This document shows positions 33,109 through 41,812 of a stretch of DNA of 64,000 bases, piece by piece; the stretch's first letter is position 1, and each line of letters opens with the position of its first letter. The notes beneath the pieces are model-generated. The model saw only the letters and a program-made list of their open reading frames with translations, did not search any database and had not been told where the DNA came from. The DNA lies in NCBI GenBank assembly GCA_964342805.1, contig CAYFHQ010000002.1, forward strand, positions 40,603 to 104,602, written 5' to 3'. The translations under genes were made by a program, and so were the position numbers. The stretch is from CAYFHQ01 sp964342805. GTDB lineage: Bacteria; Bacillota; Clostridia; Peptostreptococcales; Acidaminobacteraceae.

Positions 33109-33310
33109 GTTATTTTTTTGCTCGAAATTATGTTGTTGATAAATGTATAGTGGGAATCTTGCTTTGCGCGATTCCAGTTGAAAGCCTGTTGATTTGAAAT
33201 GATGTGTTGTTGGTACGTGATTTTGAGTGAGTGGGCTTTTTGTTTATTAGACATTTGTCCTGTTTGGCTTGTGGAGGTTTTCGGTATACTTTAAGGGTTA
33301 GGAGGCAGAC

Positions 33311-33817
33311 ATGGATGAAATGATGATGATTAGTTTGGGTGGGCGTCATGTTGACGCTACTATTGAGGTGCATGATTTGCAGTTTGTTGTTGCGCCTGCC
33401 ATTGAAGAGACCTTTCCCTTGTTGGAGGAGATTTGGTATGGGCAGGTGGACCGCCTTCATGTGGATACGTATAAGAAGTTAAGGGGAGCGGATGGGTATG
33501 CCATTGAGCTGAAGGATACGCCTCAGGAGCGTGAGGTGGATTTATACTTGGCCAATGTGGGTGGCTATGTGCCTGCCTTCTTTGGTGAGGTCCATCAGGT
33601 GGGGCTCTTTGTGGTGGAGTCGGAGAAAGCAGCCAAGAAGCGGGCGCTTACAGACTTGCTGGATGGAGCAGACCTCAAGCATGTGGACAATGTGTATACG
33701 GTTCAGGACAAGTTGGTGACCCTGGACGGCTCCACCAAGTACATCCATTTGACACCTACGGGTGATCCCTATGACCTAAAGCCAGATTGGAATGGCTTTA
33801 TGCGTCTTCGCAAGTAG
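33311..33817 (+). CDS. DUF1543 protein
   Basis: The 168-residue protein matches the DUF1543 pattern at its start: ISLGGRHVDATIEVHDLQFVVAP, then WYGQVDRLHVDTYKKLRGADGYAIEL. A second, similar half follows (GLFVVESEKAAKKRA...), suggesting internal duplication as in the family. Function is unknown. TTAGGAGGCAGAC precedes ATG 33311. It stands alone, with its own terminator. Confidence 0.75.
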   Translation: MDEMMMISLGGRHVDATIEVHDLQFVVAPAIEETFPLLEEIWYGQVDRLHVDTYKKLRGADGYAIELKDTPQEREVDLYLANVGGYVPAFFGEVHQVGLFVVESEKAAKKRALTDLLDGADLKHVDNVYTVQDKLVTLDGSTKYIHLTPTGDPYDLKPDWNGFMRLRK

Positions 33818-33850
33818 GTGACTTGGAAATCATTGATATAAGAATCAGCA

Positions 33851-33893
33851 AAGCCTCGGCAGATCAATAGATCGACCGAGGCTTGTTTTCTTT
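33851..33893 (+). terminator. Terminator of the DUF1543 gene
   Basis: AAGCCTCGG (33851-33859) pairs with CCGAGGCTT (33876-33884), with an inner GATC helix, followed by GTTTTCTTT. Confidence 0.85.
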
Positions 33894-33937
33894 ATTGTAG
33901 GCTTGCTTATGTTGATAGTAGTAGCTTGAAGAGGGAT

Positions 33938-34685
33938 TTACTTCACCACAGGATTAATCCTATACAAGGTCCCTTGTTCATAGGAATAAGCGATCTGTAA
34001 TAGTGTAAAGTCGTCACAAAGCCCACCAACAAAGGTTACCCCATATGGCTCACCGGACTGCCGGTAGCCAGAGGGTACTGTTACTGCTGGGTAGTGGGCT
34101 GGTGCATAGACACCTGACAGGTCGTTGGACATGCTGACTAGACCCATGAGATCTTCGTTTGCAGGAGGTTATAGATGGCCTTAGAGGTGGTCAACCGGTT
34201 CTTTTCTACGGTTACCTCGTGGTTCATGGCAGTGGTTTTCCCTTCAAGACCTGCCTCCAAGTAATACTGGCCAAAGGGGGCATGGTCTCGCCGGATGCCA
34301 TAGCCTGGTCAAGGGTTCGCGCCTGGGCTAGGGCATTGGGGTCCACTCGAATGACTGTGTTATATTGTTCGTCATATTTGCCAATCCGTTTGCCATAGTA
34401 GGCCATCAGGTGTTCAAGGGTGATTTCTCCCTTTAGCAGGCGGCCTTGTAGGTCCTCAATTGTTGAAGAGGGCACAAAGGCGTCCAGTGACTCGTAGAGG
34501 TCGTCTCCAATGGCCTGGTCAAAAGCCGATGTGTCGACCACCAGCTTGTGGGGGGTAGCAGGTGTGTTTTCCAGTTGGAGGGCTACCTGGTCACCCATGC
34601 TGGCGACCAAGTGGTTAAAGACCATGAAGCCTCCTATGCCAATTACAAGAATGATTGCCAGTGCAATCAAGAGTCCTTTTTTCAT
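33938..34685 (-). pseudogene. Amidase-family gene remnant with internal deletion and frameshifts
   Basis: The N-terminus (ATG 34685, ribosome site GAGGT) has a signal/anchor helix and ~130 residues typical of secreted amidase-signature proteins, reaching YNTVIRVDPNALAQA. The reading then shifts at ~34275 (YYLEAGLEGKTT in another frame) and again at ~34160. The C-terminal end is intact as SNDLSGVYAPAHYPAVTVPSGY near 34110-34050. Some 250-300 residues, including the Ser-Ser-Lys catalytic region, are missing. It cannot encode an active amidase. The missing block points to one deletion followed by drift. Confidence 0.85.
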
Positions 34686-34760
34686 TTTCTACCTCACATT
34701 CATTTCTTTATCTTCTTAAAATATACCCATAGGAATGGGCAACTTTTTGCCATTGTACAA

Positions 34761-34778
34761 CGTGCAGTCCACTGCACG
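34761..34778. repeat. Perfect inverted repeat CGTGCAGT-CC-ACTGCACG
   Basis: An 8-bp dyad with a 2-base centre lies between the amidase remnant and the por operon. It may be an operator or a minor hairpin; nothing else in 34686-34900 suggests a gene. Confidence 0.35.
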
Positions 34779-34908
34779 GCAAGGCCTGGTTGAAAAAAAC
34801 TCATATTGAAAGGGCCCAGTGCTAGTAAGGGGGAAATCCGTATACAGTCCTCGGATATGAAAACGCTTGCCTGCCTCAAAAATGAATGATAATCTATTGG
34901 TATAACGC

Positions 34909-34929
34909 TGATATATCAACGGCATATCA
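34909..34929. promoter_or_regulatory. Dyad before the por operon, possible GntR operator
   Basis: TGATATATCA (34909-34918) is a perfect palindrome, and TGATAT is inverted again at 34924-34929. It lies just before the ribosome site ATGGAGG of the first por gene. The GntR regulator at the end of the operon is a plausible binder. Confidence 0.4.
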
Positions 34930-34943
34930 AATGGAGGATTGTC

Positions 34944-35489
34944 ATGAAAGAAGTAAGATGGCATGGCCGAGGAGGACAGGGTTCCTTCACGGTTGCAAGA
35001 CTTCTGGGCGCAGCTGCAGTGCTGGTTGAAGACAAGCACGCACTGGCATTCCCGTCCTTTGGACCGGAACGACGCGGCGCACCGGTAACGGGTTTTACCC
35101 GTATTGATGACGAAAAAATCAGAGACCGATCTGAAGTTACGTCCTGTGACTATGTAGTGGTCCTAGACGAAACCCTAATCGACGCCAACACGTCCAAGGG
35201 TCTGCGTGACGGTGGCAAGATCATCGTCAATACGATGGACACGGCCCAGTACGCAGACATCCTAGGCCAAGAGCCTATTGGCCTGGACGCTACGACACTG
35301 GCCCTGGAGCACCTGGGTCGACCCATTACCAATACGGCAATGCTAGGGGCCCTTGTTGCGGTTTCTGGTGTTGTTTCCCTGGACGCAGCCATTGGCGCTG
35401 TAGAGTCTGAAATGAAGGCATCTATTGCGAAGAAAAACGTGGGCCTTGTACAAGCGGCGCACGACATGGTGAAGGAGGCACTGAAATAA
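34944..35489 (+). CDS. porG: 2-oxoacid:ferredoxin oxidoreductase, gamma subunit
   Basis: The 181-residue protein is the gamma subunit of four-subunit 2-oxoacid:ferredoxin oxidoreductases, which decarboxylate a 2-oxoacid to acyl-CoA and reduced ferredoxin. Landmarks are EVRWHGRGGQGSFTVARLLG at the N-terminus, AFPSFGPERRGAPVTGF near 37, and ITNTAMLGALV near 131. The order gamma-delta-alpha-beta matches archaeal-type PorGDAB, though a branched-chain (Vor) substrate cannot be excluded. GGAGG lies before ATG 34944, and the stop overlaps the next start (TAATG). Confidence 0.85.
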   Translation: MKEVRWHGRGGQGSFTVARLLGAAAVLVEDKHALAFPSFGPERRGAPVTGFTRIDDEKIRDRSEVTSCDYVVVLDETLIDANTSKGLRDGGKIIVNTMDTAQYADILGQEPIGLDATTLALEHLGRPITNTAMLGALVAVSGVVSLDAAIGAVESEMKASIAKKNVGLVQAAHDMVKEALK

Positions 35490-35797
35490 TGATTAAACCT
35501 CAACTGAAACCATTTAAAAAGCCCCAGCATATCGACGACTACCCAAGAGCAGTCTGTTTCGAGGGTGGTCACCTGGTAAGTAAGAACGCAGGCTGGAGAA
35601 CCTTCCGTCCTGAGGTTCGCCTAGACGACTGTGTAGGCTGCCTACGCTGCTACCTGGTTTGTCCAGACGGCGTAATCTCTAAAACTGAAGACGGCAAGGT
35701 ACAGATCGACTACGACTTCTGTAAGGGCTGTGGGGTTTGTGCCCACGAATGTAAGCCTAATGCCATTGATATGATCAAAGAAGGAGGCGAAGAATAA
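35489..35797 (+). CDS. porD: 2-oxoacid:ferredoxin oxidoreductase, delta (ferredoxin) subunit
   Basis: The 102-residue protein has two [4Fe-4S] motifs, CVGCLRCYLVCPDG near residue 49 and CKGCGVCAHECKPN near 79. They pass electrons from the catalytic core to soluble ferredoxin. The second motif ends CKP rather than CP, within family variation. It overlaps both neighbours by one base, so all four subunits are translated in step. Confidence 0.88.
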   Translation: MIKPQLKPFKKPQHIDDYPRAVCFEGGHLVSKNAGWRTFRPEVRLDDCVGCLRCYLVCPDGVISKTEDGKVQIDYDFCKGCGVCAHECKPNAIDMIKEGGEE

Positions 35798-36975
35798 TGG
35801 AACAAAAACGAATTTTCGTCTCGGGTAATGACGCCGTGGCCATGGGTGCCCGTTTGGCCCGTCCCCACGTAATTTCCGCTTACCCTATTACGCCACAAAC
35901 CATCGTTGTAGAGCGTCTGTCTGACTATGTGGAAGACGGATCTCTTGAAGCAGAATTCATGTATGTAGAGTCTGAGCACTCGGCTATGTCGGCTGCCATG
36001 GGTGTTTCCTCTGTAGGGGCCCGTGCCTTTACGGCGACGTCCTCCCAGGGTCTACTTCACATGGCTGAGGCCATGCACTATGCTTCTGGCGCTCGTTTCC
36101 CAATCGTAATGATGAACGCCAACCGTGCCGTAGCGGTTCCTTGGTCCATTTACGGGGACCAGCGTGACTCCCTAGGTCTACTGGACTCAGGTTGGATTCA
36201 GGTCTATGTAGAGGACGCCCAGGAAGCCCTGGACATGACCATTCAGGCCTACAAGATTGCCGAAAAGCCAGACGTCCTAACGCCATTCATGGTCAATTTG
36301 GACGGTTTTGTACTGACCCACACTTATGAGCCAGTTTGCATTCCAGCCCAGGAAATGGTGGACCAGTTTCTACCGACTTATGAAACAACAAACAAGATGG
36401 ACCTGGACAACCCAACCAGCCTTTGCTTCTCCTCTGCACCAGCAGACAACATGGAGTTCAAGTATGTCCAGAACCAGGGTATGGAAGCATCCCGTGCCCA
36501 CATCGAGCAGATCGACAAGGAATATGGCGACATGTTCGGCCGTTACTACGGTGGCATGACAGAGTCCTACAAGTGTGAAGACGCTGAGGTGGTCCTAGTG
36601 ACTCTGGGTTCTGTTACAGGTACAGCCCGTACGGTTGTAGACGAGCTGCGAGACCAAGGCCACAAGGTCGGCGTTTTCAAAATCCGCTACATGCGTCCAT
36701 TCCCTGAAATGGAGCTACGTCAGCTGGGTGAAAAGGTTAAGATCCTAGGTATTCTAGAAAAGAACTTTTCCTTCGGCTACGAGGGTACGGTATTCACCAA
36801 TGTGAACTCTGCCCTGACCAGCCTGGAGGAAGTACCTTATACACAAAACTTTATTGCTGGCTTCGGCGGCCGTGACATTTCCAAGGACAATGTCCTAGAC
36901 ATGTTCAACATGCTGCTGAAGAAGGAAGGCAAGCGGGTAGAATTCATCGGACTGGGGGTGGAGATCGATGGCTAA
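35797..36975 (+). CDS. porA: 2-oxoacid:ferredoxin oxidoreductase, alpha subunit
   Basis: The 392-residue alpha subunit contains the transketolase-like pyrimidine-binding domain with the conserved AYPITPQT near residue 29, VESEHSAMSAAMG near 52 and FTATSSQGL near 74. A swivelling C-terminal domain follows (SVTGTARTVVDEL and VGVFKIRYMRPFPE). With PorB it forms the thiamine-diphosphate active site. Likely substrates are pyruvate or branched-chain 2-oxoacids from amino-acid breakdown. Codon bias is strong, fitting a central catabolic role. It overlaps porB by eight bases. Confidence 0.88.
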   Translation: MEQKRIFVSGNDAVAMGARLARPHVISAYPITPQTIVVERLSDYVEDGSLEAEFMYVESEHSAMSAAMGVSSVGARAFTATSSQGLLHMAEAMHYASGARFPIVMMNANRAVAVPWSIYGDQRDSLGLLDSGWIQVYVEDAQEALDMTIQAYKIAEKPDVLTPFMVNLDGFVLTHTYEPVCIPAQEMVDQFLPTYETTNKMDLDNPTSLCFSSAPADNMEFKYVQNQGMEASRAHIEQIDKEYGDMFGRYYGGMTESYKCEDAEVVLVTLGSVTGTARTVVDELRDQGHKVGVFKIRYMRPFPEMELRQLGEKVKILGILEKNFSFGYEGTVFTNVNSALTSLEEVPYTQNFIAGFGGRDISKDNVLDMFNMLLKKEGKRVEFIGLGVEIDG

Positions 36976-37867
36976 TCAAAAACGAATTACAGCACGTACC
37001 ATGACTGACAACGAGTATTTTTACGGCCACAAGGCCTGTGCAGGCTGTGGCGCAACAGTTGCTGTTCGTCTGGCACTGAAGGTACTGGGTGAGCGAAGCT
37101 ATTCTGTTCTTCCAGCCAACTGTATGTCAGCGGTAAGCTTCATTTACCCACAAATGGCCTTTGCCACTAATGCCATGATTGCGCCTTTCCCGGCGACGGG
37201 TGCCATGCTTGCAGGTGTTGCTGCAGGTGCCAAGGCCCTGGGCATTAAGGACTTCCACGCTGTTGGCTTTGCAGGCGACGGCGGTACAGCGGACATCGGT
37301 TTCCAGGCCCTTTCTGGTGCCATTGACCGTGGTGACAAAATTATCTACATCTGCTATGACAACGAAGCCTACATGAACACGGGCATTCAAAAGTCAGGTC
37401 TGACGCCATACGGCACAAAGACGACAACGTCTCCAGCAGGGGAAAATAGACCGGGTGCCATGCGACACAAGAAGAATATGTTCGAAATCGTAGCGGCCCA
37501 TGGTATTGAGTACGCAGCAACCGCATCTATTGGTTATCCCCAGGACTTCCTGGACAAGCTCCAGAAGGCGGCCCAGTGTGAGACGACTTCTTACATTCAC
37601 GTATATGCCTCCTGCCCAACGGGCTGGGGAACGCCAACCCACACATCCATTGAAATTGCTAAAGAAGCAGTGGATACTGGCCTGTGGTACCTGGCAGAAT
37701 ACGAGAACGGCGAGTTTAAGCTCAACAAGAATCCAAAGGACCTGCAAGACCCTAAGGATTACTTGACCAAACAAGGTCGTTTCAAGCACTTGAAAGACGA
37801 AGACATGGATGTAATAATAGAGAACAGAGACAAGCAGTGGGATCGGATGAGAAAGTCCTGGCTGTAA
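36968..37867 (+). CDS. porB: 2-oxoacid:ferredoxin oxidoreductase, beta subunit
   Basis: The 299-residue beta subunit binds thiamine diphosphate through GDGGTADIGFQAL near residue 99 and DNEAYMNTG near 126, and coordinates a [4Fe-4S] cluster through cysteines in ACAGCGA near 21. Length and motifs are those of PorB. It ends the structural operon, and a GntR regulator follows 23 bases later, probably in the same transcript. Confidence 0.88.
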   Translation: MANQKRITARTMTDNEYFYGHKACAGCGATVAVRLALKVLGERSYSVLPANCMSAVSFIYPQMAFATNAMIAPFPATGAMLAGVAAGAKALGIKDFHAVGFAGDGGTADIGFQALSGAIDRGDKIIYICYDNEAYMNTGIQKSGLTPYGTKTTTSPAGENRPGAMRHKKNMFEIVAAHGIEYAATASIGYPQDFLDKLQKAAQCETTSYIHVYASCPTGWGTPTHTSIEIAKEAVDTGLWYLAEYENGEFKLNKNPKDLQDPKDYLTKQGRFKHLKDEDMDVIIENRDKQWDRMRKSWL

Positions 37868-37890
37868 ATTAAGTACCTAAGGAGCATACC

Positions 37891-38517
37891 ATGTCAGTCA
37901 GTATTTACGACATCCTGTTGAAGCGCATCATTGATCTGGAATACCCTCCGGGAGAGCTGATCAACGAAAAGCAGCTCACGGAAGAATTCAGTGTAAGCCG
38001 AACCCCAGTGCGGGAAGCGCTATTAAAACTATCGGAAAAAGGGTTTGTCCAACTCATTCCGCGGGTCGGCACATACGTTAGCCAAGTGGACATTCGGGAT
38101 GTGAAACATGCCTACGAAGTGAAAAAGAACCTGGAGATCCTCGCCTGCGAGCTGGCTGCTGAACGGGCGACGTCCAAGGATATCCTGGAGCTAAAAGCAC
38201 TTGTAGCCACCATGCAACTCATGGACCCCATTGAACAGTACGAAGAATACATTGACGCCGATTACACCTTTAGACGAAAAATCAGAGAAACATCGGCCAA
38301 TCCCTTCCTCGTCTCCTACTTGGAGGAACTGAACCAGAAGACCAAGCGCTTTGTGAACCATATACAGTATCGAATGCAGGACCCGACCTGGTATCGCGCA
38401 TCAATGGAGAGAATTGCCGGCGCTTTGGCCGACCGGAATGGCCAATTGGCAGGAGAAGAAATGAAGCAACATGCTGAAATCTTCCTGCAAGAGCTGTCTG
38501 GACGATTCTTCATATAA
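37891..38517 (+). CDS. GntR-family (FCD) regulator of the por operon
   Basis: The 208-residue protein has a GntR winged helix at ~5-70 (YPPGELINEKQLTEEFSVSR and TPVREALLKLSEKG) and a shorter FCD helical domain. Fewer histidines are visible than in the GntR protein at 13335. AAGGAGCATACC precedes ATG 37891. Its place at the end of porGDAB suggests feedback control through the dyad at 34909, which is inference. Confidence 0.82.
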   Translation: MSVSIYDILLKRIIDLEYPPGELINEKQLTEEFSVSRTPVREALLKLSEKGFVQLIPRVGTYVSQVDIRDVKHAYEVKKNLEILACELAAERATSKDILELKALVATMQLMDPIEQYEEYIDADYTFRRKIRETSANPFLVSYLEELNQKTKRFVNHIQYRMQDPTWYRASMERIAGALADRNGQLAGEEMKQHAEIFLQELSGRFFI

Positions 38518-38585
38518 CCGCCCACCAGCGGTAAAACAGAGATAGAGGTCGCAAAGACCCATCAATAGAGAAATCAAAACCTAGG

Positions 38586-38622
38586 GAACCCCCTAACTGG
38601 CGAGCGGCGAGTTAGGGGGTTC
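38586..38622 (+). terminator. Strong terminator of the por operon
   Basis: A perfect 13-bp stem (38586-38598 with 38610-38622) with an 11-base loop is followed by GTCTGATTTT. Confidence 0.8.
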
Positions 38623-38651
38623 GTCTGATTTTCGGTAAATTTAAAGTGTGT

Positions 38652-38760
38652 TTGACAAAAGATCGTGTAATCTAAAATAATACTTTAGATTACACGATAC
38701 GTACAGCTTGAAATAGTTTCGATTTCCGTGTAATCTAAAGTCATACATTAGATTACACGG
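38652..38760. promoter_or_regulatory. Promoter with two large palindromes before the DUF4143 ATPase
   Basis: TTGACA (38652-38657), 18 bases, then AATAAT (38676-38681) forms the promoter. Palindrome 1 has 15-bp arms (38662-38676, 38684-38698) and covers it. Palindrome 2 has 13-bp arms (38726-38738, 38748-38760) and its right arm ends in the ribosome site CGGAGGTGATG. Both share the arm GTGTAATCTAA. Centres are 63 bp apart, six helical turns. This suggests two operators for a repressor, with looping, or an RNA stem hiding the ribosome site. Confidence 0.65.
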
Positions 38761-38773
38761 AGGTGATGACTAC

Positions 38774-39985
38774 ATGATTAACAGAACACTCAGGAAGGTT
38801 GTTGAAGAAACATCAAGGACTTTCCCAGTAACCTTGATCACCGGACCCCGTCAAGTTGGGAAAACGACCTTACTTCAATCCATGGCAAATGAAGAAAGGA
38901 AGTATGTAACCTTAGACGACCCGGTTGCGCGGCAGCTTGCCAAGGAAGAGCCGGCCTTGTTTTTACAACGCTATGGGCCTCCGGTCATTATAGACGAAAT
39001 TCAATATGCCCCTGAACTCTTTCCCTATATCAAAATGAGCGTTGATCAAAGTGGCGTAAATGGAGCTTTCTGGCTAACCGGTTCACAGATGTTTCACCTC
39101 ATGGAAAGCGTAAGTGAAAGCCTGGCTGGTCGCGTGGGTATTATTCCTATGCAAGGTTTAGCTTTATCGGAGATCAATAACCAGTCATCGCAGACCTACC
39201 TGCCTGATGTCGATGCTCTAATAGAGCGCCTCACACATGTGAAACCCATGGGACTACAGGAAATCTATCATGTGATTTTCAAGGGGGCCATGCCTGCCCT
39301 CTATAAGACGGAGCAAAGTGTTGAACGCTATTACGCTTCATATGTTGATACCTATATACGTCGGGACATTCGTGACTTAGCGCAAGTGGCAGATGAACTC
39401 CAGTTCCAACGATTTTTAGTTGCCTGTGCTGCCCGAACCAGTCAGATGCTAAATTATTCGGAATTGGCTAAGGAAGTTGGAATTTCTGCACCCACAGCTA
39501 AGAAGTGGATGTCTATACTCGTTTCTTCTGGAATTGTGATTTTGATTGAACCCTATCACAATAACGCACTGAAGCGCATGGTTAAGGCTCCCAATATGTA
39601 CTTCATGGACACAGGCCTATGTGCCTATTTGACCAGGTGGACTTCCAGTGAGGCATTAGAGGTATCCGCCATGTCAGGTGCCTTTTTTGAGACATTTGTT
39701 GTGTCGGAAGTGTACAAGAGCTACTTAAATGCTGGAAGGCGACCACCTATGTTTTACTATAGGGATTCAGATGGGAAAGAGATTGATATCATATTAGAAG
39801 AAAATGGGGTCTTGTACCCTGTGGAAATAAAGAAAAGTAGCAATCCCAAATCAAGTGCGAAACGCCATTTCGATGTGCTCAATAAGACAAAACGAAAGAC
39901 GGGCATGGGTACAATTATTTGTATGGCAAATGACCTTATGCCAGTGTCTGACCAAGTGTGGTCTGTACCGGTTTGGATGATCTAA
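38774..39985 (+). CDS. ATP-binding protein, AAA + DUF4143
   Basis: The 403-residue protein has an N-terminal P-loop domain, Walker A TGPRQVGKTTL near residue 25 and Walker B PVIIDEIQYAPELF near 70. It also has a middle winged-helix-like part (YSELAKEVGISAPTAKKW near 233) and a C-terminal DUF4143 region with a nuclease-like core (ETFVVSEVYKSY; RDSDGKEIDIILE; VEIKKSSNPK). The D-[DE]-x-K arrangement resembles the PD-(D/E)XK fold. Function is unknown; such genes are often orphan accessory genes. Lower codon bias and the palindromic promoter set it apart from its neighbours. Confidence 0.82.
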   Translation: MINRTLRKVVEETSRTFPVTLITGPRQVGKTTLLQSMANEERKYVTLDDPVARQLAKEEPALFLQRYGPPVIIDEIQYAPELFPYIKMSVDQSGVNGAFWLTGSQMFHLMESVSESLAGRVGIIPMQGLALSEINNQSSQTYLPDVDALIERLTHVKPMGLQEIYHVIFKGAMPALYKTEQSVERYYASYVDTYIRRDIRDLAQVADELQFQRFLVACAARTSQMLNYSELAKEVGISAPTAKKWMSILVSSGIVILIEPYHNNALKRMVKAPNMYFMDTGLCAYLTRWTSSEALEVSAMSGAFFETFVVSEVYKSYLNAGRRPPMFYYRDSDGKEIDIILEENGVLYPVEIKKSSNPKSSAKRHFDVLNKTKRKTGMGTIICMANDLMPVSDQVWSVPVWMI

Positions 39986-40004
39986 GACCAAGGGAGGTAG
40001 ACCT

Positions 40005-41222
40005 ATGAGTAAAGAGAATAGTAAGAATATGCAGGGGCACTTGATTTCAAACGAGGCAGAAAAAATGTTTTCCTACCTGATTGAGGAGGGGATCATACCA
40101 GACGATGATGGTGCTAAACCAGATGGATTCTTAAAGTTACTTACGACAGACTACCCAGCAGTCCCAAATGACTCTATGCTCGACGAGGGGCTGAAAAAGT
40201 ACACTATGAAGCAACTGAATCGTATTCGAGTCAAGTGGGGGATAAAAGGTACTTCGGGTCTGAGGAAGATGGAACTCATTGAGCGGATTGAGGACCACAT
40301 CTATGATTATCAGCATACGTTAGGGCCAACACTATCCCTTGATGATATTCAAGCCCTGGCAGGTGTGTCAGCAAATGAACCTGACTTATACATTATTAAT
40401 CCTGCAGTCACAAATCTATTGGAACGGGGACTGCTATTCAAGACCTTGATTGATGGCCAGACAAGATTACAGGTACCCTTGGACATTAGCATGCTCATAA
40501 TGACAAAGGTGATTGATGATGCCTACTTGGATCGGTTACAACGGATAGAGGAAATCCGTTATATCGTCAATGGATTGGTGATCCTATATGGTGTGATTGA
40601 TCATCTAGACTTGCTACGGATCATCCAGGAACACTATGTTGAAGACTGCGAAATTGAAGAACTTATACATGTACTCTGGAGTGACCATCATGCCAATGTC
40701 ATGGTGTACGACTTGGGACTTGCTCATTATGAAATCATTGAAAATCCAATTGATCTGTATGAAGAGGTGTCAGAAAGAGATGATCTGGACTATGCCATCT
40801 ATCCCAAAGAAGATGTGATGATTTTTGGCAGTTCTGGAAGCCTCCAATACAATCAAGCTTCACAAAAGAAGTTTATCAACATGATGACCGAGTTTATGGA
40901 AACAGATTTGGACGCAATGAGTTTATTCCATGAGATCGTCGAGGCACGCAATTTTGGTGGTGGATCCAGTGAGATTATTCAGCCCCTCTTTGATGTCATT
41001 GAGTTGGATCATGAATCGCAAATACAGCCGATCATCAACCTGCTGACCCATGCTCTCAATGACACACCTACTTGGCTGACCAAGGGTCACAGCCCTTCAA
41101 ATTTAGCAAGGCGGCGTGGCCAGGGACGTCTGATTCATTTGTCACAGGAGAAAATTGGCCGTAATGCCCCTTGTCCGTGCGGATCGGGAAAAAAGTACAA
41201 GAAATGTTGCCTAAACAAATAG
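40005..41222 (+). CDS. SEC-C zinc-motif protein with SAP/Rho-N-like segment
   Basis: The 405-residue protein has a small SAP/Rho-N-like helical motif near 62-88 (YTMKQLNRIRVKWGIKGTSG), a long helical middle and a C-terminal SEC-C zinc motif, GRNAPCPCGSGKKYKKCC. SEC-C motifs bind zinc and occur in SecA and many accessory proteins. GGGAGGTAGACC precedes ATG 40005, 19 bases after the ATPase gene, so the two are probably an operon. A shorter paralogue lies at 52052. Function unknown. Confidence 0.75.
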   Translation: MSKENSKNMQGHLISNEAEKMFSYLIEEGIIPDDDGAKPDGFLKLLTTDYPAVPNDSMLDEGLKKYTMKQLNRIRVKWGIKGTSGLRKMELIERIEDHIYDYQHTLGPTLSLDDIQALAGVSANEPDLYIINPAVTNLLERGLLFKTLIDGQTRLQVPLDISMLIMTKVIDDAYLDRLQRIEEIRYIVNGLVILYGVIDHLDLLRIIQEHYVEDCEIEELIHVLWSDHHANVMVYDLGLAHYEIIENPIDLYEEVSERDDLDYAIYPKEDVMIFGSSGSLQYNQASQKKFINMMTEFMETDLDAMSLFHEIVEARNFGGGSSEIIQPLFDVIELDHESQIQPIINLLTHALNDTPTWLTKGHSPSNLARRRGQGRLIHLSQEKIGRNAPCPCGSGKKYKKCCLNK

Positions 41223-41296
41223 GGGAACATGTGATCAAGAGAATGCCCTCAATCCTATGATTGAAGGAAGCAGCTATTCACCTGAAAGGAAAGCAT

Positions 41297-41743
41297 ATGA
41301 CAGACAATAAATTCAAAATCCCAACAGACCCAGCGGGTTTCGTCAGCTTCCAGTGCCCCAAGTGTGCAACTCCCTTTAAATTAAAGGGGGAGGAAGTAGA
41401 CCAAGCCAGTGGGTCCCATATTCACTGTCCAGCTTGTGGCCATGGGTCTGAACCAACAGACCTGCTGTCCAAAGAGGCCAAGGACCAAATTGACCAGATG
41501 GTCATGAACGAGGGCCGTAAACTCCTGGACGAATTCGCCCGGAAAATGAACGGGACCTTCAAAGAAGAGAGTGCCGTGGTCTTTAGTACCGGGAGACCCA
41601 AGGCACCCCTGGAACCACAAGCCGACCTGAACAAGGACGATGGCATGGCAGTCCACCAACTTTCCTGCTGTGGCAGAAGCCTCAAGGTAGACCCAAAGAA
41701 AGTGTCTGACAGTGTTTACTGCCCCTATTGCGGAACCAAGTAA
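41297..41743 (+). CDS. Zinc-ribbon protein of unknown function
   Basis: The 148-residue protein carries an N-terminal zinc ribbon (QCPKCATPF ... HCPACGHG, residues ~19-50), a helical middle and a C-terminal half-ribbon (SCCGRSLKV ... YCPYCGTK), giving two metal sites at the ends. ATG 41297 follows GAAAGGAAAG; an upstream in-frame ATG at 41261 lacks a ribosome site. I recognise no family. It is convergent with the nitrogenase-like operon, with a shared terminator. Confidence 0.6.
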   Translation: MTDNKFKIPTDPAGFVSFQCPKCATPFKLKGEEVDQASGSHIHCPACGHGSEPTDLLSKEAKDQIDQMVMNEGRKLLDEFARKMNGTFKEESAVVFSTGRPKAPLEPQADLNKDDGMAVHQLSCCGRSLKVDPKKVSDSVYCPYCGTK

Positions 41744-41768
41744 AAAACGAACATTCCAAGAAACAGTG

Positions 41769-41805
41769 AACCCCCTGGTACCTATAAAAGGCCAGGGGGT
41801 TTTAG
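41769..41805. terminator. Bidirectional terminator
   Basis: AACCCCCTGG (41769-41778) pairs with CCAGGGGGTT (41792-41801), followed by TTAG on the plus side. It ends the zinc-ribbon gene and the minus-strand nitrogenase-like operon. Confidence 0.85.
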
Positions 41806-41812
41806 CGTTTAT

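Noticed and set aside
32641..33254. Two minus-strand frames sharing an SVREHL-containing peptide
   Set aside because: The similarity comes from the tandem DNA repeat; there is no ribosome site or domain, and the frames change with the repeat.
34224..34685. Functional 153-residue secreted protein
   Set aside because: It is the truncated N-terminus of an amidase whose C-terminus is found downstream in another frame.
38652..38760. Terminal inverted repeats of a mobile element
   Set aside because: Both palindromes lie upstream of the ATPase; no matching copy follows the gene and no transposase is present.
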